The notes: generated by a model from the letters alone, not told the origin. A stretch of DNA of 53,421 nucleotides from Lysobacterales bacterium (GCA_026988115.1 JALSLV010000058.1:1-53421), one strand, 5' to 3'. Positions 1 to 9,101 are shown, counted from the stretch's first letter. Made by a program: numbers and translations.

Positions 1-158
1 GACAATTGTCGTAAACTACTATTTAGTGCTCTGTCTTAACTAATTTTATGATAGATAAAATCAAAAATCAACAATGGGATTGTTTTAGAGATTAAAGACT
101 AGAACATGTGAAATTATGTATTTAAACGAGTATGTAAACTAAACTGTGTAAGTTAGTT

Positions 159-1366
159 TTAGACATTTTTAATTCTGTCCTCGAATTCTATCACAAAACG
201 GTTCAATGCAGGTTTCCATCTATGGATTGGCATTGTCCATTTTTTACTTGCTGACTCAATTGCAAGAAAAACGGTCTTCATGGCAGAGTTGTCTGTTGGG
301 AAAATGCGCCTATTTTTTATTGCTTTTCTAATAACCGAGTTTAAAGATTCAATCGCATTGGTCGTATAAATGACTTTTCTGATGTCATCAGGATATTCAA
401 AAATAGTGCGTAAATTCTCCCAATTCTTGTACCAAGATTTGTAAATTGTCGGGTATTTTGAATCCCATTTTTGCTTAAATTCATCCAGTGATTTCAATGC
501 TTGTTTTTCATTCACTGCTGAATATACCATCTTCAAATCTCTACACAATTCTTTGCGGTCTTGATAGGTCACATACTTGACCGAGTTCCTAACCATGTGA
601 ACAATACAAAGCTGTATCTTAGCATGAGGATAAACAGATTCAATGGCTGCTGGAAAACCGCTTAGGCCATCAACGCAAACTATGAGTATATCTTTTAAGC
701 CTCTGGTTTGTAAATCCGTTAATACACTTAACCAAAACTTGGCTCCTTCGTTCTCGCTCATCCACAAGCCTAAAACATCCTTATGACCTTCCATATCAAT
801 GCCTAGAGCCACATAGATGGCCTTTTTGATGACTCTACCATCTTGACGAACCTTCACAACAATACAATCAAGATAGACAATAGGATAGAGTTCTTCTAAC
901 TCACGGGCTTGCCATTGTTCAAGTTGTTCAATAACCGCTTGGTTACCTTTGATACAAGCATTGGTGAAATTTGTGCACCATCATACATTTCTTCAAACGT
1001 CGCAACAATATCTCGCGTACTCATGCCTTTAGCATAAAGTGATAATATTTGCTCATCAAATTGAGTTAATCGAGTTTGTCGTTTCTTGACAAGAATAGGT
1101 TCAAAATCACCGTTGCGATCTCTTGGTGTAGAGATTTCAACTTCACCAACATTGCTTTTTATTTTTTTCTTGGTAAAACCATTACGGTAGTTTTTATTCT
1201 TGCTTTTTTGTCCTTTAGGATAACCAAGGTGATCATCCATCTCTGCGCCAAGGGCTGCTTCAACGGTCATCTTCATTAATTGCGATGAAAAGTTTGATAA
1301 ATCTGATTCAGTCTTTATATTTTTAGCAAGAGACTGGGCGAGTTTTTCTAGTTCTTTTTGTTTCAT
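159..1366 (-). pseudogene. IS256-family transposase (mutator type), frameshifted
   Basis: Two minus-strand reading frames (1366-896, then about 940-159) together make one transposase of about 400 residues. The N-terminal part has the family's opening domain, including the STPRDRNGDFEP and GMSTRDIVATFEEMYD stretches. The second part carries the DDE core: an Asp in YLDCIVVKVRQDGR (read upstream of position 857), the second Asp in CVDGLSGFPAAI, and the Glu in YTTNAIESLNSVIRKA. The frame is lost near 938-943, where the coding strand reads GTAACCAAGCGG; one added base restores the expected continuation VIEQLEQWQARELEELYP. No catalytic residue is lost, so this is one indel, or a sequencing error, in an otherwise whole gene. 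Confidence 0.9.
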
Positions 1367-1406
1367 TTGTATAACCTCAAAAATTTATTATAACATTTAA
1401 AAAATT

Positions 1407-1422
1407 TCCCCCTAGGGGGAAC
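1407..1422. repeat. 16-bp perfect palindrome upstream of the IS transposase
   Basis: TTCCCCCTAGGGGGAA is fully self-complementary and stands out as the only GC-rich run in this AT-rich end of the element. It lies between the right inverted repeat and the transposase start codon. A hairpin here could limit read-through transcription from outside the element or cover the ribosome-binding site, as described for other IS. This role is inferred from position only. Confidence 0.6.
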
Positions 1423-1492
1423 ATCAAATGTGAAGTTACACAGTTTTATTTACAGACTCATTTAAACTTGACAGGTCAAAACATATCAACCC

Positions 1493-4324
1493 CTAAATAT
1501 CAAAATCAATTTCACTGATAGGATCAGGTATCTTCTTTTTAGGCTTAGCCTCTGCTTTTGGTTTCGCTTCTGCTTTAGGCTTAGCCTCTGCCTTTGGCTT
1601 AGTTTCTGCTTTTGGCTTAGCTTCTGCCTTTGGCTTAGCTTCAACTTTTGGCTTGGCTTCTGCCTTTGGCTTGGCTTCTGCCTTTGGCTTGGCTTCTGCT
1701 TTTGGCTTGGCTTCTGCCTTTGGCTTAGTTTCTGCTTTTGGCTTGGCTTCTGCTTTTGGTTTAGCTTCTGCTTTTGTCTTAGCTTCAGTTTTTGGCTTAG
1801 CTTCAGTTTTTGGCTTTACTTCTGCTTTTGGTTTGGATTCTACATTTGGTTTGTCTTCAGTCTTTGGCTTTGCTTCAGCTTTTGGCTTTGCTTCAGCTTT
1901 TGGCTTTGCTTCAGCTTTTGGCTTTGCTTCAGTCTTTGGCTTTGCTTCAGCTTTTGGCTTTGCTTCAGTCTTTGGCTTTGCTTCAGTCTTTGGCTTTGCT
2001 TCAGTCTTTGGCTTTGCTTCAGTCTTTGGCTTTGCTTCTGCTTTTGGCTTTGCTTCTGCTTTTGGCTTGGCTTCACTCTTTGGTTTTGTTTCTGCCTTTG
2101 GCTGCGCTTCATCCTTTGATTTGTTTTCAACTTTAAGCTTTGATTCTGCTTTTGGTTTAGCTTCAGGCTTTGGTTCTGATACTGGCTGCACTTTTGCCTG
2201 ATCTTTAGATGTTACAACTTCACTTCCAGAGTTCTTTTGAGCTTTTTTGGCCGCATAAGATGCCACACTCCCTAAAGGTCTTTGCAATATCTCATCGTTA
2301 GGTTTAGCTGCTTCAACTTCTTTATCTTTATGGTTAGCATTTTTTTGTTGAGGCTTAACATTTGCCTGCTGCTTTTGTTGTTGAGGCTTTTGCCCTTGCG
2401 GTTTTTGGTCTTGCAGTTTTTGGTTAGGCTTAGGTTGCTGTTTTTGCGGGCCTTTATTTTGAGGCTGATATTTATTCTGTTGCGGCTTTTTATTATGCGG
2501 CTGTTTTTTATGCTGCGGTTTCTTTGGTTGATTCTTTGTATTGCCTTTATTTTGATTAGTGGCTTTTTTATGCTGTGGCTTTTTATAAGCTTGTTTATTA
2601 TTTTTTTGCTGGTTTTTAGTTTGTGGTTTGGTTTTTTTAACGGGTTCATCCGCACTTGAGGTAAATAAACTCAGTAACCAACTTTTCAAACCACTTTCTT
2701 TTCTTCTTTCTGGCACTTGAGATTCTGGAGTCAACACCTCCACAGCCGCACGTTGTCTGTGTACCTGTTTTTGCATTGATTTGTTTTCTGCTTCTTCTTC
2801 ATTTTCTGGTTTATTCAATTCAACCTTATTAATGTCAAAGTTTTTTGCCTCGGCTTTCTTTAAACGACTGATATCAAATTGCGGAGATTGATAATGCTCG
2901 TTTGCGACAATATACATTGGCACAGAATGCCTTTTTTCCAAGGCAGTTAGTTCATCCCGCTTATCATTAATAATAAAATTTGCAATTTTAGTTGGCACTT
3001 GAGCAACAACTTTACCCGTACCTGGCTTCATGGCTTCTTCTTCTAATATTCTTAAGATAGAAACCGACAAGGACTCTATGTTGCGTATAAAACCATGACC
3101 CGAACAACGTGGGCACACAAATTGACTGGATTCGTTTATGGATGATTTTAAGCGTTGACGCGACATTTCTAACAAACCAAATTTAGATATTTTACTGGTT
3201 TGAATTCGCGCCCTATCATTACTAACTGCTTCGTTAAGCTGTTGCTCAACAGCACGTTGATTTTTGTGGTTACGCATATCAATAAAATCAATCACCACTA
3301 AACCTCCCAAATCTCGGATTCGCAATTGCCTAGCGATTTCATCGGCGGCTTCTAAATTGGTGTTAAGTGCAGTTTCTTCAATATCGGCACCTTTGGTTGC
3401 ACGGGCTGAGTTAATATCGATTGAAATCATGGCTTCAGTGTGGTCAATTACCAACGAACCTCCCGAAGGTAAATGCACTTCTCGTGAGAATGCTGATTGA
3501 ATTTGCGACTCAATTTGGTAACGAGAAAACAATGGAATTGTGTCATTATAATAAGACAACTTTTTGAGATTATGCGGCATAACTTGTTGCATAAAATCCC
3601 GAGTCTTTTCATAAATTTCTTTGTCATCTATTAATATTTCACCAACATCTGGGCGTAAATAATCGCGGATAGCACGTATTTCTATGGCACTTTCTTGGTA
3701 TAAAAATCGCGGGGCTTTAATGTTAGCTGCCGCTGATTTTATAGCGGTCCATACCTGATCAAGGTAATTTAAATCCCATTCAATTTCTTCAACACTGCGA
3801 CCAATGCCGGCAGTTCTAACAATAATACCAGAATCTTTAGGTTGTTTGACTTGATTCAAAACCGCTTTTAATTCTTGTCGGGCTTTGCCTTCAATTCTTC
3901 TGGATATGCCACCTGCTTTGGGGTTTTCTGGCATGTAAACTAAATAACGTCCAGCTAAACTGATGTATGTTGTAATTGCTGCGCCCTTGTTGCCACGCTC
4001 TTCTTTATTGACCTGAATAATAACTTCAGTGCCTTCTTTAATGGCTACATTAATAGGAGGGCGTTCTTTGGCTTTATTGGCAGCTTCGGTGTAGTAGCTT
4101 CGGCTTATTTCTTTATAGGGCAAAAAACCGTGGCGATTGCCTCCATATTCGACAAATGCTGCCTCCAAACTGGGTTCAACACGGGTGATTTTTCCCTTGT
4201 AAATATTGCCTTTTTTTCGATCTTCACCTGGGACATCTATATCGAGATTATAGAGTTTTTGACCATCTGCTAGAGCAACGCGTATTTCTTCTGAATGCGT
4301 TGCATTGATTAACATTCTTTTCAT
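1493..4324 (-). CDS. rne: Ribonuclease E
   Basis: Endoribonuclease that starts mRNA decay, processes rRNA and tRNA precursors, and scaffolds the degradosome on the inner membrane. The S1 domain (about residues 35-125) and 5'-sensor region are followed by the DNase I-like catalytic core. The two metal-binding aspartates are D303 (in ISIDINS) and D346 (in VVIDFIDM), the same numbers as in E. coli. The Zn-link cysteines are C404 and C407 (CPRC). After about residue 510 the protein becomes the unstructured C-terminal half: a Q/K/N-rich stretch (about 560-670), then 34 hexads of KPKAEA type (723-926), then a short acidic end IPDPISEIDFDI that might bind a degradosome partner. The start ATG has an upstream AGGA. 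It is divergent from rluC, as in many gammaproteobacteria. Total length 943 residues (E. coli 1061). Confidence 0.97.
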   Translation of the reverse strand: MKRMLINATHSEEIRVALADGQKLYNLDIDVPGEDRKKGNIYKGKITRVEPSLEAAFVEYGGNRHGFLPYKEISRSYYTEAANKAKERPPINVAIKEGTEVIIQVNKEERGNKGAAITTYISLAGRYLVYMPENPKAGGISRRIEGKARQELKAVLNQVKQPKDSGIIVRTAGIGRSVEEIEWDLNYLDQVWTAIKSAAANIKAPRFLYQESAIEIRAIRDYLRPDVGEILIDDKEIYEKTRDFMQQVMPHNLKKLSYYNDTIPLFSRYQIESQIQSAFSREVHLPSGGSLVIDHTEAMISIDINSARATKGADIEETALNTNLEAADEIARQLRIRDLGGLVVIDFIDMRNHKNQRAVEQQLNEAVSNDRARIQTSKISKFGLLEMSRQRLKSSINESSQFVCPRCSGHGFIRNIESLSVSILRILEEEAMKPGTGKVVAQVPTKIANFIINDKRDELTALEKRHSVPMYIVANEHYQSPQFDISRLKKAEAKNFDINKVELNKPENEEEAENKSMQKQVHRQRAAVEVLTPESQVPERRKESGLKSWLLSLFTSSADEPVKKTKPQTKNQQKNNKQAYKKPQHKKATNQNKGNTKNQPKKPQHKKQPHNKKPQQNKYQPQNKGPQKQQPKPNQKLQDQKPQGQKPQQQKQQANVKPQQKNANHKDKEVEAAKPNDEILQRPLGSVASYAAKKAQKNSGSEVVTSKDQAKVQPVSEPKPEAKPKAESKLKVENKSKDEAQPKAETKPKSEAKPKAEAKPKAEAKPKTEAKPKTEAKPKTEAKPKTEAKPKAEAKPKTEAKPKAEAKPKAEAKPKAEAKPKTEDKPNVESKPKAEVKPKTEAKPKTEAKTKAEAKPKAEAKPKAETKPKAEAKPKAEAKPKAEAKPKAEAKPKVEAKPKAEAKPKAETKPKAEAKPKAEAKPKAEAKPKKKIPDPISEIDFDI
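1547..2158 (-). repeat. 18-bp in-frame minisatellite (34 units) in the rne tail
   Basis: Thirty-four tandem 18-bp units encode the hexad K-P-K-(A/T)-E-(A/T) in the disordered tail of RNase E. Variant units (SKDEA, PNVES, KTKAEA) lie mainly at the edges. The middle holds near-identical blocks, such as four KPKTEA in a row and runs of KPKAEA, as expected if units expand and shrink by slippage or unequal recombination. Because 18 is a multiple of three, changes in unit number keep the frame. Confidence 0.9.
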
Positions 4325-4827
4325 TGTAAATTCCTGTTTTGATGCTCACACAGGTAAGAAAACGCCTTAAATACAGGCAGTTACAGCTAGAATTGCTGTT
4401 GTAATTTGGTTAGTGCATGATCTTTTTTTCTGGCTTCATGCATTAAATTTGAATAATTTATTATTCAAATATATCGAGTTTTTCTTCCAATATCTTCCCA
4501 ATAAAAGCGTTCCTTTGCCTTTTTACTTATCTTGTGTGTGCATTTATTTTATTAAAATGCTGATGAAAAAAATCATTTGCTTGTACGGATTTGATTGACT
4601 CCTTGTGCACAGTAACTAAATACTCAACCTGTGTCTCTGGGTTGCTTACTTCCTGTATTGAAAATCGCTTGCCTTAAATCTATAAAATTGTTCATCAAAC
4701 TGTTCAGGCAATTCTCTTGATTACCTGATTGTAATTTATTTTACCTATTTAGTTTTTATATCTGTCTAAATAGATTTGCGGATGATAACATTTCTCATTC
4801 TTATAATACAGACTAAATTCTGCTTTT
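4325..4827. promoter_or_regulatory. Divergent rne/rluC intergenic region with long rne leader
   Basis: 503 bp without a convincing gene separates the rne and rluC start codons. In E. coli rne has a long 5' leader through which RNase E controls its own mRNA, and the length here fits a similar leader, though I could not match its known hairpins. One perfect hairpin, 10-bp arms with a 4-base loop, lies at 4447-4470 (arm ATTTGAATAA). A TATAAT at 4802-4807 lies 20 bp before the rluC start codon and may be its -10 box; its best -35 (TTGCGG, 4776-4781) is spaced too far at 20 bp. I saw no clear -35/-10 pair for rne. Confidence 0.5.
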
Positions 4828-5760
4828 ATGCAAAATAAGCCAGCAAAAAATATTTTTATCGTTAACTCTGACTGTAATGGGCAGCGTATTGACAATTTTT
4901 TATTGAAAACATTGAAGGAAGCAAGTAAGTCCAACTTGTATAAACTTCTTCGAAAAGGGCAGATTCGAGTCAATGGCAAAAGAACTAAACCCATTTACCG
5001 AGTTCAAACCCAAGATATTGTTCGCATTCCTCCTTTTCTTATTCCTGATGAAAAGGGGGGGTTATTTATTAGTGATAATTTATTGAATCAAGTCAGAGAA
5101 GCCATTATCTTTGAGAATAATAATTTCTTAGTAGTTAACAAACCCAGTGGACTAGCGGTGCACTCAGGAACAGGCGTACGAGTCGGTTTAATTGAAATTT
5201 GCAAAAAACTTTTTTCAAATATTGATATTCAACTTGCTCATCGCTTAGACAGAGACACTTCTGGCTGCGTGGTTTTGTGCAAAAACCGTGATTCTCTTAA
5301 CTTGTTTAATCAACAATCTAAAGAAAATACTTTAACAAAAAAATACACAGCCTTAGTTCAAGGCATAATCAAAAACGATTTTATAGTTGATTTAGCGTTA
5401 GACACCTCTGCCCGCCGAAATGGAGAACGAACCGTGCAAGTGAGTGAAACGGGTAAATTTGCACGAACAAAATTTACTGTGATGGAAATTTATAACGGAA
5501 AAAACCCCTCCACTTTGCTTGAATGCCAACTATTTACAGGAAGAACCCATCAAATTCGCGTTCACACCAGCACTAGTAACCACCCAATTGCTGGAGACCA
5601 ACGTTATGGCAATGGTAAATATAATAATAAACTACGCAATCTTGGACTCAAACGTTTATTTTTACATGCTGCCAACATACAATTTAAAGACGGCGAAGAA
5701 AGCATTATTGTTTGTGCTGATTTACCCAATAAACTCCAACAACTTTTAGAGAAACTATAA
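4828..5760 (+). CDS. rluC: 23S rRNA pseudouridine synthase RluC
   Basis: Makes pseudouridine at positions of 23S rRNA (955, 2504 and 2580 in E. coli). The N-terminal S4 RNA-binding domain spans about residues 17-75 (GQRIDNFL, LRKGQIRVNGKRTKP). The RluA-type catalytic domain has the signature HRLDRDTSG with catalytic D141, and later GRTHQIRVH. At 310 residues it is close to the usual 319. The ATG matches the family start well, although no Shine-Dalgarno sequence is visible and a -10 box lies just upstream, so the mRNA leader is probably very short. The esterase gene starts on the base after its stop codon. Confidence 0.95.
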   Translation: MQNKPAKNIFIVNSDCNGQRIDNFLLKTLKEASKSNLYKLLRKGQIRVNGKRTKPIYRVQTQDIVRIPPFLIPDEKGGLFISDNLLNQVREAIIFENNNFLVVNKPSGLAVHSGTGVRVGLIEICKKLFSNIDIQLAHRLDRDTSGCVVLCKNRDSLNLFNQQSKENTLTKKYTALVQGIIKNDFIVDLALDTSARRNGERTVQVSETGKFARTKFTVMEIYNGKNPSTLLECQLFTGRTHQIRVHTSTSNHPIAGDQRYGNGKYNNKLRNLGLKRLFLHAANIQFKDGEESIIVCADLPNKLQQLLEKL

Positions 5761-6774
5761 ATGTCAATCTACAACCACGTCAAATCTTACCCAAAAGGTT
5801 CTTTGGTTCAATTTGAAATTGAATCAGAAATCCTAAAAGACAATCCGTTAAAAGACCCTCATGTTCGCACCGTTTATGTGTATGTACCTGCCACCTACGA
5901 TGAGGGTGACGAACTGTTACCAGTGATGTATTACCTCGCAGCCTATACAAACAGCGGAACAGGCGTAATCGGCTGGCGTGCTTTTGGTGAGAGCATTACC
6001 GAACGTTTGGATAGGTTGATAGCGGATGAAAAAATGGGCAACACCATTGTTGTTATGCCCGATTGCTTTACTTGTTTGGGCGGCAATCAGTACATAGATA
6101 CGCCAGCTATTGGCAATTATGCCAGTTATATTGTAGAAGAAGTTGTGCCCGTGGTTGAGGAGAATTTTAGAGTGAGAAAAGGCGCGCAACACCGTGCAAT
6201 TTTGGGCAAATCATCAGGTGGCTTTGCTGCCATTCGTTTTGCTATGGATTTTCCAGGGTTTTGGGGGGCAATTGCCAATCAATCAGGTGATGCAGGTTTT
6301 GATATTTTGTACAAACGCGATTTCCCAACCGTTGCCAATGTCCTTGCCAATTACAAAAGTGACATCAATCACTTCATCAAACGCTTTTGGAAAGCAAAAA
6401 AAACACATGGAACAGACATTCTAACCCTGATGATGATATGCATGGCAGCCACTTACGACCCACAGGACGAAATCGAATTACCATTTGATTTAAAAACCTG
6501 TGAAATAAAACCCGAACGTTGGCAAAATTGGTTAGATAATGACCCCGTTAATTTGGTTAAACACAACATTAAAGCCTTAAAACAACTCAATGGTTTATTT
6601 ATGGATTGCGGTTCACGTGACCAATTTATGATTCACTACGGCATGCGCCAACTCGCCAATCAATTAGACAAACACGGCATCGAACACACCTACGAAGAAT
6701 TCAACGGAACCCATTCAAGTATTGATTACCGCTTGGATATTTCTTTACCATTTTTGTACAAAAGAATAGCGTAA
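5761..6774 (+). CDS. Putative esterase (alpha/beta hydrolase, esterase D/enterochelin-esterase type)
   Basis: A 337-residue alpha/beta hydrolase of the esterase family that includes esterase D and Fes-like enzymes. The nucleophile elbow is G149-K-S151-S-G (GKSSGGFAAIRFA). A later Asp (DCGSRDQF) and a His near the C-terminus (NGTHSSIDYR) can complete the triad. There is no signal peptide, so it is probably cytoplasmic. The start codon follows the rluC stop directly (TAAATG), which implies co-transcription and coupling, and the racemase gene begins 2 bp after its own stop. The substrate cannot be told from sequence. Confidence 0.8.
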   Translation: MSIYNHVKSYPKGSLVQFEIESEILKDNPLKDPHVRTVYVYVPATYDEGDELLPVMYYLAAYTNSGTGVIGWRAFGESITERLDRLIADEKMGNTIVVMPDCFTCLGGNQYIDTPAIGNYASYIVEEVVPVVEENFRVRKGAQHRAILGKSSGGFAAIRFAMDFPGFWGAIANQSGDAGFDILYKRDFPTVANVLANYKSDINHFIKRFWKAKKTHGTDILTLMMICMAATYDPQDEIELPFDLKTCEIKPERWQNWLDNDPVNLVKHNIKALKQLNGLFMDCGSRDQFMIHYGMRQLANQLDKHGIEHTYEEFNGTHSSIDYRLDISLPFLYKRIA

Positions 6775-6775
6775 C

Positions 6776-7464
6776 ATGAAAAAACTTGGGCTTGTTGGAG
6801 GTATCAGTTGGGTATCGACGATGGAATATTATAAATACATCAATGAAGGCATTAATACGCATTTAGGTGGATTAAACTATGCAGAGTGTGTTATCTATTC
6901 ACTCAATTTTGCTGATATTCATGCGGTTAAATGGGATAACTCTTATGACTTATTGCTTAACGCCTGTTTTAGCTTACAAAAAAGTGGTGCTCAAGGCATT
7001 GTTTTATGTGCCAATACTGCACACTTTGCAGAAGAAGAACTTAAAAAAGAACTCAGTATTCCAATTATCAGTTTAGTTGATGCAACAGTAGATGTGGTAA
7101 AAAAAACAACCTCAATAATGTCGCTTTAATTGGTACAAAATACACTATGGAAATGAATTTTTATATGAAAAAATTCAAACAAGCAGATATAACTCTTATT
7201 ATTCCGAATAAACAAACAGTCAGGGACTTTATACAAAATACATTAAAAAATGAACTGGGTAAGGGCTTTATTAAAGAAAAAACAAAATCTGAGTATAAAT
7301 TAATTATCAATGATTTGATTGCACAAGGAGCTCAAGGCGTTATATTTGCATGCACTGAGATCCCTCTATTTTTTGACCGAAAAGACTTTGACGTTCCTGT
7401 ATTTGATACAACAAAAATACACGCAAATGCTGCTGTTGAATTTTCTATGAGCGAAAATTTTTAA
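6776..7464 (+). pseudogene. Aspartate/glutamate racemase family protein, frameshifted at an A8 run
   Basis: Two adjacent frames (6776-7129 and about 7107-7464) join into one cofactor-independent Asp/Glu racemase of about 230 residues. The first half has the family start MKKLGLVGGISWVSTMEYY and the first catalytic cysteine C78 (LCANTAHF). The second half has the other cysteine in IFACTEIPLFFD. The break is at a run of eight A (7099-7106): one extra A would read VVKKNNLNNVALIGT and restore the frame. Both catalytic cysteines are intact, so the lesion is either recent, a sequencing error, or a site where polymerase slippage on the A run still yields some full-length product. It follows the esterase gene by 2 bp. 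Confidence 0.85.
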
Positions 7465-7469
7465 TAAAA

Positions 7470-7485
7470 GAGACCTTTGCACAAC
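7470..7485. repeat. Solo IS5-like terminal sequence
   Basis: GAGACCTTTGCACAAC, just after the racemase frame, closely resembles the left end of the 150-bp MITE at 11794 (GAGACCTTTACATAAC) and the termini of many IS5-family elements. I could not find a matching opposite end nearby, so this is a relic or half-element. Confidence 0.45.
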
Positions 7486-7551
7486 TCATCGAACGTGTTA
7501 AATAAGTTGTAAAAACGCCACTCTGCGTTAAAAAATTATCTTTTCCGGAAT

Positions 7552-7606
7552 ATTAAGTTGTTTTTTTCGGAACAATGCATTGTATTATTCGGAATAGTGA
7601 TATACT
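7552..7606 (+). promoter_or_regulatory. Promoter/operator region of the AAA_14 ATPase gene
   Basis: A TGATATACT (7598-7606) forms an extended -10 box about 30 bp before the start codon. Upstream are three CGGAA-containing motifs (TTCCGGAAT near 7552, TTCGGAAC near 7567, TTCGGAAT near 7588), two of them flanking a perfect 12-bp palindrome ACAATGCATTGT (7572-7583). This looks like a regulator-binding region, but no regulator gene is adjacent. I saw no good -35. Confidence 0.4.
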
Positions 7607-7636
7607 CTTACGCCAATAGTCATAAAAGCATCCTAA

Positions 7637-8896
7637 ATGTTCAATCGGAATTTACAAGAAACCATAGAAGAGTTACTTAAAGAATTTAGAGTGGTCTATT
7701 TAACCGGGCCTCGCCAATCTGGAAAAACGACACTTGTAAAAAAACTGGGCAAACAGTTGAATATGTCGTATGTTACTCTTGATGATCAAGCTATCTATCA
7801 AGCGGTTAACCAAGACCCTCATGGTTTTATTGATTCATTTAAAGGGAGAAATATTATACTCGATGAGTTTCAATATTCTCCACAACTTGTACCAGCTATT
7901 AAAATGTGTTCTGATAATTTAGCAATAGAACATAAGGGTAAATTTTTATTAGCAGGCTCTGCCGATATTTTTAAGTCTGCCAAAACACATGAAGCTTTGC
8001 CGGGACATATGGCACGACTAGAACTATATCCACTATCTCGAACCGAAATAAACAACAAACAATTCAACCTAATAGATTATCTTATTATTCAAGATTTTAA
8101 AAATACTAAGCAAATATCCATAACAAGAGAAAATATCGCGCAATGGATAATTGATGGTGGCTACCCAGAAATTCAGTATAAAAAAAGCCAAAGGACAAAA
8201 ACCATTTGGTTCAAATCCTATTTACAAGGTCGATTATTTAAAGATTTTGAAACGCTTTATAATGCACGAGGAGATTATCAAACAAAGTTAAGGGTATTAA
8301 TTTCCTATCTTTCAGGCTTATGTGGCAATTTGTTAAAGTATTCCAATGTAGCAAGTGACATTGGTTTAGATGACAAAACCAGCAAAACCTATATTTCGCT
8401 TCTTGAATTAATGTTTATTGTCAAAACAATGCCTGCTTTTCGTAAAAATAGAGCAAAGCGAGAAATTACACATATGCCCAAATTGCATTTTGTGGACACG
8501 GGTTTAACATGTTATTTGCTTGGGTTGAATAAATGTGAACAGCTGATTAAATCAAACAATTATGGCGGCTTGTTAGAAAACTTCATTATGATGGAAATCA
8601 CAAAACACAGTCAATGGGCATTAAATGATATCTCTGTTTACCACTTTAGAGACAAAAGAAAAAATGAAGTCGATATAATATTGGAACAAACAAACGGTCA
8701 AACCATCGCAATTGAAGTTAAGGCATCCGCCAGTGTTTCCATTAGAGATTTTAAAGGCATTCTAAAATTTGCTGATTTTGTAGGTTCACAATTTTCACAT
8801 GGAATAGTGTTCTATTCTGGTAAACATGTATTACCTTTTAACCAAGGTAAATTAAAATTAACCGCACTGCCCATAGGATTACTCAATGAGTGTTGA
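7637..8896 (+). CDS. AAA_14/DUF4143 family ATP-binding protein
   Basis: A 419-residue P-loop ATPase of the widespread AAA_14-DUF4143 family. Walker A is G24-PRQSGK-T31, Walker B is in NIILDEFQYSPQL, and the DUF4143 domain (about 190-355) is followed by a nuclease-like segment with an E-V-D...I-E-V-K pattern (KNEVDIILEQ, AIEVKASASV), which resembles PD-(D/E)xK enzymes. The role of this family is not established. Genes of this type are often found singly and are patchily distributed. It has its own upstream palindromic region and no visible Shine-Dalgarno sequence. A 41-codon frame overlaps its last bases. Confidence 0.85.
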   Translation: MFNRNLQETIEELLKEFRVVYLTGPRQSGKTTLVKKLGKQLNMSYVTLDDQAIYQAVNQDPHGFIDSFKGRNIILDEFQYSPQLVPAIKMCSDNLAIEHKGKFLLAGSADIFKSAKTHEALPGHMARLELYPLSRTEINNKQFNLIDYLIIQDFKNTKQISITRENIAQWIIDGGYPEIQYKKSQRTKTIWFKSYLQGRLFKDFETLYNARGDYQTKLRVLISYLSGLCGNLLKYSNVASDIGLDDKTSKTYISLLELMFIVKTMPAFRKNRAKREITHMPKLHFVDTGLTCYLLGLNKCEQLIKSNNYGGLLENFIMMEITKHSQWALNDISVYHFRDKRKNEVDIILEQTNGQTIAIEVKASASVSIRDFKGILKFADFVGSQFSHGIVFYSGKHVLPFNQGKLKLTALPIGLLNEC

Positions 8897-9011
8897 AGAA
8901 TTAATAAGAACAATTTTTGATACACCAAATCTCGCTATTTCTTCAGAATTAAAAGCTAAAAAAGTCGGACAAACAACTTTTCCTGTAAAAACTAAAGTTT
9001 ACCACAAATAA
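8886..9011 (+). CDS. Small overlapping ORF (41 aa), unknown
   Basis: An ATG at 8886 overlaps the last 11 bases of the AAA_14 gene in another frame and opens 41 codons (MSVEELIRTIFDTPNLAISS...) ending at TAA 9011. The overlap would permit coupled translation. The sequence matches no family I recognise, and it may be a chance frame or the remnant of a longer gene. Confidence 0.3.
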   Translation: MSVEELIRTIFDTPNLAISSELKAKKVGQTTFPVKTKVYHK

Positions 9012-9101
9012 TAGAATGAATATTAGCCCTTAACGCTTGAAAAAGTTATATTAGCGCATACTTATGCAACATATTTGCCAACACAGACACAAGAGAATCA
9101 A

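Larger units (their letters stand above)
128..1460 (-). mobile_element. IS256-family insertion sequence, complete ends
   Basis: The element is 1333 bp and bounded by imperfect 27-bp terminal inverted repeats: left end 128-154 (begins GAGTATGTAAACTAAACTG) and right end 1434-1460, which reads inward as GAGTCTGTAAATAAAACTG. They differ at only a few positions. An exact 8-bp direct repeat ATTTAAAC flanks it at 120-127 and 1461-1468; that length is normal for IS256-family target duplications. The single transposase gene lies on the minus strand and is frameshifted, so the copy probably cannot move by itself. It sits 32 bp beyond the stop codon of rne, so no host gene is broken. The unaltered target duplication suggests a fairly recent insertion. 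Confidence 0.93.

Noticed and set aside
938-943. Programmed frameshift in the IS256 transposase
   Set aside because: IS256-family transposases are made from one frame, and there is no slippery run at the break; an indel is simpler.
1653-2201. 182-codon plus-strand frame of A, F, G, L and S repeats opposite the rne tail
   Set aside because: It is the complement of the KPKAEA minisatellite; an 18-bp repeat without stops opens several frames at once. There is no ribosome-binding site.
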